Assembly (NCBI GenBank): GCA_036488725.1
Contig: DASXHD010000085.1
Coordinates: 1 to 64,000, forward strand
From: DASXHD01 sp036488725
GTDB lineage: Bacteria; Myxococcota_A; Polyangia; Polyangiales; Polyangiaceae
DNA: 64,000 bases
Reading direction: 5' to 3'
Both the position numbers and the translations under genes were made by a program. The notes below the pieces were generated by a model that was not told where the DNA came from, searched no databases, and saw only the letters and a list, made by a program, of their open reading frames with translations. The stretch's first letter is position 1. Each line of letters begins with the position of its first letter. This document shows, piece by piece, positions 59,718-64,000 of the stretch.

Positions 59718-60881
59718 TCAGCTCGAAGCGACAGTCTCGACGAGGCGCTCGCTGCCGCCGATCGTTCGGATCCGAACGGCTCCGAACGCCGACTCGCCCT
59801 GGCGAGCGCGTTCCTCGGCGATCCTGCGGGCCTCGCTGCGTGTGAGCGCGCGCGCGATGCGCGCCGCTTCGACGTCCGCCGCGCCGTCGCCGAGCGGGGC
59901 CGTACCGGCCGGCGTCCAACGCGCGAGCTGCTCGGCGAACGCGGCGGCCCGATCGCGCGGCGCCGGATGCGCCGTCTGCGAATGCGCCGCCGACAAGAAC
60001 GCGCCTTGCGGCGTGAGCCAGCCGATCGCCGCGCGAATGATCGCGTCGTTCGGCAGGTCCCGCACGAACCAATCGCCGAAGCTCACGCCCACGTCGATGT
60101 CGCGCGTGTACGTGCGCGGCCCGTCCCACGTCGGCACGATGACGAGCACGCGCAACGTGAGCTGCCCCTGCCCCTCGCGCTTTTGGATCGCGGCGAGCGT
60201 GTCGTCGCGCACTTCCCAATAAACGTAGATGGTCGCCGGATCGACGAGGATCGCGACGCACTCGTCGACGTCGTACTTCGGCGGAAGCGGATCGGCGTCG
60301 AGCATGCGCGCAGGCTCGCTCGGCTTCGTGGTCTCGCCCTCGGCGACGACCTCGTACCCCACGCGCTCGTCGTCGGTCTCCTCGGGCAGCGGCGCAGTCT
60401 TCGGCGCATACGACGGCGACGCGAGCTTTTCGAGGAGCGACTTCGCCGCCGCGTGATCCGGCTCGCGCTCGAGCACTTGATGGAGCGTGTCGACTGCTTT
60501 TTTCGTGTGGCCTTGCGTCGCGTAGATTTCGGCGAGCGTCACCGTCGGCACGGCAGGTCCCACGCGTTTCGGCGCAGGCGCGGGCGCGCCGCGCAAACGA
60601 TCGGCCGCGTCCGGCAAGTTGAGCCCACGCTCGACGAGCCGCGCGAGCAGATCGCGCGCGCGCCCGAGCAGACCGCGCATGCGGCGCGACGTGTCGGGAT
60701 CGAAATTCTGGCGGACGAGGATCTCGTCGACGAGCTCCGGTCGGGTGAGCACGCGCGCGCGGAGGACGCCCGCGCCCTCGGCCCGCGCGATGAGGGAGTC
60801 GCGATCGAGCGATTCGAGCTCGGTGCGAGTCGACGGATTCGCCGGAGACGAGCCCTCGCGAGCGCTGTACGTCGGTTCCAT
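59718..60881 (-). CDS. Rho_N-like / TPR / DUF4912 protein
   Basis: 387 residues from ATG 60881. Residues about 25-65 look like a Rho N-terminal (SAP-like) helical domain (LESLDRDSLIARAEGAGVLRARVLTRPELVDEILV). Around 110-150 there is one TPR-like unit (VTLAEIYATQGHTKKAVDTLHQVLEREPDHAAA). The C-terminal half carries the DUF4912 signature, CVAILVDPATIYVYWEVRDDTL, and YTRDIDVGVSFGDWFVRDLPN. DUF4912 proteins of unknown function contain a beta-sandwich. It is 22 bp downstream of ribF, same strand. Confidence 0.8.
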   Translation of the reverse strand: MEPTYSAREGSSPANPSTRTELESLDRDSLIARAEGAGVLRARVLTRPELVDEILVRQNFDPDTSRRMRGLLGRARDLLARLVERGLNLPDAADRLRGAPAPAPKRVGPAVPTVTLAEIYATQGHTKKAVDTLHQVLEREPDHAAAKSLLEKLASPSYAPKTAPLPEETDDERVGYEVVAEGETTKPSEPARMLDADPLPPKYDVDECVAILVDPATIYVYWEVRDDTLAAIQKREGQGQLTLRVLVIVPTWDGPRTYTRDIDVGVSFGDWFVRDLPNDAIIRAAIGWLTPQGAFLSAAHSQTAHPAPRDRAAAFAEQLARWTPAGTAPLGDGAADVEAARIARALTRSEARRIAEERARQGESAFGAVRIRTIGGSERLVETVASS

Positions 60882-60903
60882 GGAGGGCGGAACGTAGCGC
60901 GCC

Positions 60904-61881
60904 TCAGCCGAACGCGCCGCCAAAATTCGGGACGACCTTCGCGGTCGATTCGCGCGCTCGGTCGGCGTCGGCGGCGATCTGCGCGCGGAGCTCGTCGAGC
61001 GAGGCGAACTTGCGTTCGTCGCGGAGCCGCTCGACCAAATGCACGCGAAGCCGCGCGCCGTAGATGTCTTGATCGAAATCGAAGAGGTGCACTTCTTGGC
61101 TGCGGCGTGGCTCTTTTGCGACCGTCGGACGCACGCCGACGTTCATTACGCCGCGCCCGAGCGCGCGGGCTTCATCGAGGCGATCGACGACGACCGCGTA
61201 GACGCCGTTTTTCGGAACGAGCTCGGTCGTCTCTTCGACGTTGGCGGTCGGAAAGCCGATCGTGCGCCCGCGGGCCTCGCCGCGCGCGACCGTCCCCGAA
61301 AACGCATGAAACCGGCCGAGCACGTGGCTCGCGTCGGCGAGATCTCCGTTCGCGAGGGCGTCGCGGACGCGCGTGCTCGAATAGGCGCCTTTTTCGTCGC
61401 CGCGAAGATCGAACGACCGCACCGAAAAGCCGAGCGACTTGCCGAGACCCTCGAGCGCCGCGAGATCGCCGGCGCGTTTGTGTCCGAAGCGGAAATTTCG
61501 ACCGACGATGACCGCGCGCGCGCCGAGCTCGCCGGCGAGGAGCTCGCGCGCGAACCGCTCCGGCGAAAACGTGGCGAAATCGGCGTCGAAAGTCTTCACG
61601 AGCACGCGGTCCACGCCGAGCCGCAGGAGGAGCTCGGCCTTTCGCGGCAGCGCGGTGAGCGTCGCCGGCGCCGGCCGGCCGAGAACGACCGCCGGATGCG
61701 GGTCGAACGTGAGCACGTGCATCGGCAGGCCCGCCGCGCGCGCCCCCGCGATGGCTTCGCCGAGCACTTCTTGGTGCCCGCGATGCACCCCATCGAAATT
61801 GCCGATGGCCACCCACGCAGGGGTCGGACCGGAACCCTCCCCAGTTCGCGTGAAAAAAGGCGGCGCTATGGGCACGGACAA
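60904..61881 (-). CDS. ribF: bifunctional riboflavin kinase/FAD synthetase
   Basis: 325 residues from TTG (a GTG two codons later is possible). N-terminal FAD synthetase (about 20-180): AIGNFDGVHRGHQEVL with the HxGH nucleotidyl-transfer motif, VLTFDPHPAVVLG, VGRNFRFGHKRAGDL, SSTRVRDAL. C-terminal riboflavin kinase (about 190-310): GRTIGFPTANV and NVGVRPTV..., HLFDFDQDIYGARLRV. It converts riboflavin to FMN and FAD in the cytosol. The TTG start is supported by TATCAA 12 nt upstream. Confidence 0.95.
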   Translation of the reverse strand: MSVPIAPPFFTRTGEGSGPTPAWVAIGNFDGVHRGHQEVLGEAIAGARAAGLPMHVLTFDPHPAVVLGRPAPATLTALPRKAELLLRLGVDRVLVKTFDADFATFSPERFARELLAGELGARAVIVGRNFRFGHKRAGDLAALEGLGKSLGFSVRSFDLRGDEKGAYSSTRVRDALANGDLADASHVLGRFHAFSGTVARGEARGRTIGFPTANVEETTELVPKNGVYAVVVDRLDEARALGRGVMNVGVRPTVAKEPRRSQEVHLFDFDQDIYGARLRVHLVERLRDERKFASLDELRAQIAADADRARESTAKVVPNFGGAFG

Positions 61882-61887
61882 CGACCT

Positions 61888-61897
61888 TTGATAACGT
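61888..61897. promoter_or_regulatory. overlapping divergent -10 hexamers for ribF and the gene at 61905
   Basis: On the minus strand TATCAA (61893-61888) is 12 nt before the ribF TTG; on the plus strand TAACGT (61892-61897) is 13 nt before the ATG at 61905. Both fit in a 23-bp intergenic gap and share bases, so the two transcripts probably exclude each other. Confidence 0.5.
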
Positions 61898-61904
61898 CCC
61901 GCGC

Positions 61905-62684
61905 ATGACGCGCAAGATGTTTATGGGTCTGGGCGCGGCCGTCGTGCTCTCGACGTCGTTTCTGGCGGTCGACGCGGCCGCCATGGGAACGTACCGCGTT
62001 CGTTCGAACGAGGTGCAAGAGAGCGGCGGCCAATGGCACGTTTACTTGCGCATCGATCTTCCGCACGCGCCTTCGCTCGCGCACACGCCGATGCGATTCC
62101 TCTTCACCGAAGAGACGCAGTACGAGCGCGCGCTCACCGACAACTCGAAGGATCCGGTCTTGAACCGCATCCCGTTGAACAACCAAATGCCGAAGGTCGA
62201 GAGCCTCGACGTCGACTTTTCGGACGCGACGGGCAAAGTCTTCAAGACGACGAACTTCGACTTCAGCCTCACGCGCGCGCGCGGCTACGAAGCGGGCGAA
62301 TACAAGATGCAGATTCGCACCTCCGACGGCACCGACATCGGCGGGACCTCGACGATCATCTTGAAGGGCGACAACCCCGTCGTCGATCGTCGCAGCATGG
62401 TCTTTTCGGCGAAGACGAAAGACGACAAGACCAAAGAAAAAGAAAAGCTCGCGCAGAACGACACCTCCGCCGTCCCGACGTCGACCGACGTCGCCGCGGT
62501 CGGAACGGCGCCGCCGTTCGTTCCGGACGAGGGCTTCCAGAAGACCGACGAAGAGCAGATTCACACCAAGCCGGGCGGCTGCGGTTGCGACGTGCCGGGC
62601 ACGACGACCTCGTCGCTCGCGGTCGCGGGCACGCTGCTCGGCCTCGGTTTGCTCGCGGCTCGACGAAAAAAGCGCTCGGCGTGA
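61905..62684 (+). CDS. secreted protein with canonical MYXO-CTERM tail
   Basis: 259 residues. Sec signal (about 1-25, VVLSTSFLAVDAAA). A beta-rich domain (about 28-160, WHVYLRIDLPHAP, DFSDATGKVFKTTNFDFSL) and a Lys/Asp/Glu linker precede the tail: GGCGCDVPG, a hydrophobic helix (TSSLAVAGTLLGLGLLAA) and a terminal basic RRKKRSA. This is the MYXO-CTERM signal, by which myxobacterial proteins are sorted to the surface. Function of the beta domain unknown. The stop overlaps the holA start (GTGA). Confidence 0.85.
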   Translation: MTRKMFMGLGAAVVLSTSFLAVDAAAMGTYRVRSNEVQESGGQWHVYLRIDLPHAPSLAHTPMRFLFTEETQYERALTDNSKDPVLNRIPLNNQMPKVESLDVDFSDATGKVFKTTNFDFSLTRARGYEAGEYKMQIRTSDGTDIGGTSTIILKGDNPVVDRRSMVFSAKTKDDKTKEKEKLAQNDTSAVPTSTDVAAVGTAPPFVPDEGFQKTDEEQIHTKPGGCGCDVPGTTTSSLAVAGTLLGLGLLAARRKKRSA

Positions 62685-63727
62685 CGTCGCCGCGGGCGAT
62701 CGAGAAACAGGCGAAGAGCGGCGCGCTCTTGCCTGTCTATTTGTTCGTGGGCGACGAGCGCCTGTTGCGCGACCGCGCGATCGAGGCGGTCCGCGCGGCC
62801 GCGCTCGGCACGGGCATCGCCGCGTTCAACGAAGACAAGCTCACCGCCGGCGAGACGAGCGTCGACAAGATCGTGTCGGCGGCGCGCACCGTGCCGATGA
62901 TGGCGACCAAGCGCTACGTCATGGTCCGCAGCCTCGAGCGCTGGGACAAAGCGCGAGCCGACGGCGAGGACGAAAGCGACGCCGACGACGCGAGCACGAC
63001 GCCGCTCGACGAGCTCCACGAATACGCGAAAGCGCCGGTCGATTCGACGTGCCTCGTGCTCGTGGCGACCAAGCTCGACGGCCGCCGCAGGCTCGTGTCG
63101 CTCGCGCGAAAACAAGGATTTTTGATCGAGTGCAACCCGCTCGAGCACCACGAGACGGTGGAGTTCGTGATCGAGTCGGCGACCGAGCGCGGCCACCAAA
63201 TCGATCGCGACACCGCGGCGCTCGTTGCCGAGCTCGTCGGGCCGGAGCTCTCGCCGATCCTCGACGCGGTCGAGCGCCTCTCGCTCTTCGTCGGCGACAA
63301 GAACGCGATCGACGACGAGGCGGTGCGCCAATGCGTGACGCGCGTTCGCGCGGCGGACACGTGGGCCGTCGTCGGCGCGGTTCAGCAGCGCGACGTCGCG
63401 ACCGCGCTCGCGACGCTGAAAGAAGCGTACGACCCGCGCGACCGGGGCCTCCCGATGCTCGGCGCGATCGCGTGGTCGATTCGACAGCTTGCAAAATACA
63501 AGTGCGCGCTCGACGAAGGCGCGGGCCCGGGCGAAGCAGCCCGACGTGCGGCCGCGTTCTCGCCGTCGCGCGCCCGCGAGCTCGCCGCGCGCGCCAAAGC
63601 GGTCAGGCCGCGCGAGCTCGAGCGATGGATCACCGTGCTCGCCGAGACCGACCTCGCGCTGAAAGGCAGCAAACGCTCGCCCGACGCGGTCCTCGAGGAC
63701 ATGGTCACGCGGCTTTGCCGGCGATAA
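62681..63727 (+). CDS. holA: DNA polymerase III delta subunit
   Basis: 348 residues from a GTG overlapping the previous stop. Clamp-loader delta fold: LLPVYLFVGDERLLRDRAIEAVR at the start, the delta-specific VPMMATKRYVMVRSLERW strand-turn, FVIESATERGHQIDRDTAALVAEL, and the C-terminal collar MLGAIAWSIRQLAKYK ... ARAKAVRPRELERWITVLAETDLALKGS. It opens the beta sliding clamp during replication. An acidic insert (DGEDESDADDAST) is unlike E. coli HolA. Sharing translation with a surface protein gene is odd. Confidence 0.9.
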   Translation: MTSPRAIEKQAKSGALLPVYLFVGDERLLRDRAIEAVRAAALGTGIAAFNEDKLTAGETSVDKIVSAARTVPMMATKRYVMVRSLERWDKARADGEDESDADDASTTPLDELHEYAKAPVDSTCLVLVATKLDGRRRLVSLARKQGFLIECNPLEHHETVEFVIESATERGHQIDRDTAALVAELVGPELSPILDAVERLSLFVGDKNAIDDEAVRQCVTRVRAADTWAVVGAVQQRDVATALATLKEAYDPRDRGLPMLGAIAWSIRQLAKYKCALDEGAGPGEAARRAAAFSPSRARELAARAKAVRPRELERWITVLAETDLALKGSKRSPDAVLEDMVTRLCRR

Positions 63728-63928
63728 CGCAGCCGTCACGCGCACCGCTCACGTCTCGAACGGATGTTGCAGACGAGAAGCGGCAGCGAGAACTGCGCGG
63801 CCGGGCCGCCGCTGGACACTGTCACACGCCAAGGATGGCACGGCGGCTCGGCCAGATTGGCTCGAGCGAAGTCTGTCGGTCGCGACAGCCTGAGGCGCTG
63901 CGGATCACGCAATGCCCCGCGGTACCGT
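63728..63928. other. intergenic gap 63728-63928
   Basis: A 201-bp non-coding gap between convergent genes. It contains a perfect 6-bp hairpin with a 4-nt loop at 63873-63888 (ctgtcg-gtcg-cgacag) and no other signal I can support. Confidence 0.3.
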
Positions 63929-64000
63929 CTAGCGCGTTTCGAGCTTCACGAACGCGAGCGCGAGCGCGCCGAGGGCGGCGAACGATGCGCCGAGCAAGAA
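63929..64000 (-). CDS. C-terminus of a membrane protein (runs off window)
   Basis: Only the last 23 residues are in view: FLLGASFAALGALALAFVKL then ETR and a TAG stop. One hydrophobic helix ending in a short basic tail is typical of the last segment of a permease. Family not determinable. Confidence 0.55.
   Translation of the reverse strand, partial: FLLGASFAALGALALAFVKLETR

Noticed and set aside
1..64000. tRNA or rRNA genes, phage, IS elements
   Set aside because: No cloverleaf with CCA-type end, rRNA-like conserved block, transposase or integrase motif was seen by eye; a dedicated search could still find a divergent tRNA.

Overview
The window is a gene-dense, high-GC bacterial chromosome segment. 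It most likely comes from a myxobacterium (Myxococcota, probably class Polyangia). The evidence is: two proteins with MYXO-CTERM-type tails (48434-50059 and 61905-62684); about twenty predicted lipoproteins with Asp/Ala/Gly-rich linkers after the lipobox Cys; a giant poly-HAMP sensor kinase; a Ser/Thr kinase and a frameshifted relic of a TPR-kinase tail; MopE-type metal-binding and choice-of-anchor L modules; and a LolD/lipoprotein-centred envelope. I see no rRNA or tRNA gene, CRISPR array, prophage or insertion sequence. The only repeats are a 276-bp coding array, one compound inverted repeat and some small palindromes.

Layout. 1-4.0 kb: 5' part of a poly-HAMP histidine kinase running off the left edge. 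4.2-9.0 kb: beta-helix lipoprotein, NudC-type NADH pyrophosphatase, GH71/99-like lipoprotein, zinc-ribbon membrane protein. 9.0-13.0 kb: four overlapping genes forming a redox operon (Tat-exported gluconate-2-dehydrogenase-subunit-3-like protein, GMC oxidoreductase, metallo-beta-lactamase-fold hydrolase, outer-membrane protein). 13.0-18.0 kb: reverse cluster with a membrane-anchored tricorn-type protease. 18.1-22.5 kb: response-regulator diguanylate cyclase, ABC-F ATPase, lipoprotein, and a decayed TPR-kinase remnant. 22.4-27.1 kb: IgGFc-binding-type and choice-of-anchor L lipoproteins, lolD, another lipoprotein. 27.1-29.0 kb: an unknown helical protein coupled to a membrane-anchored protein with caspase/gingipain-like His and Cys motifs. 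29.0-42.5 kb: GST, then mostly surface lipoproteins (beta-propeller, M1 peptidase, phospholipase-C-like phosphoesterase, vWA protein). 42.5-48.1 kb: ADP-ribosylglycohydrolase, the folP-cdaA-cdaR (cyclic di-AMP) operon, an acyl-CoA dehydrogenase. 48.2-48.4 kb: compound inverted repeat. 48.4-58.9 kb: DUF1906-like secreted protein, YbaK deacylase, MFS permease, membrane Ser/Thr kinase, zinc-phospholipase-like lipoprotein, RtcB RNA ligase with an unknown partner, small proteins, an internally duplicated outer-membrane protein. 58.97-64 kb: PhoB-type regulator, Rho_N/TPR/DUF4912 protein, ribF, MYXO-CTERM protein, holA, and the C-terminus of a membrane protein.

The genes are mostly housekeeping and envelope functions rather than one pathway. 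The most general signal is regulatory. At least 16 first-in-transcript genes have a TA-NNN-T-like hexamer whose first base lies 12-14 nt upstream of the start codon, the -10 spacing expected of leaderless transcripts, while operon-internal genes more often show a Shine-Dalgarno sequence or overlap the preceding gene. This spacing also supported several start choices (for example nudC at 6512 and the lipoprotein at 57391). The best candidates for something undescribed are the caspase-like pair at 27.1-29.0 kb, the protein paired with RtcB, and this apparent leaderless promoter class.
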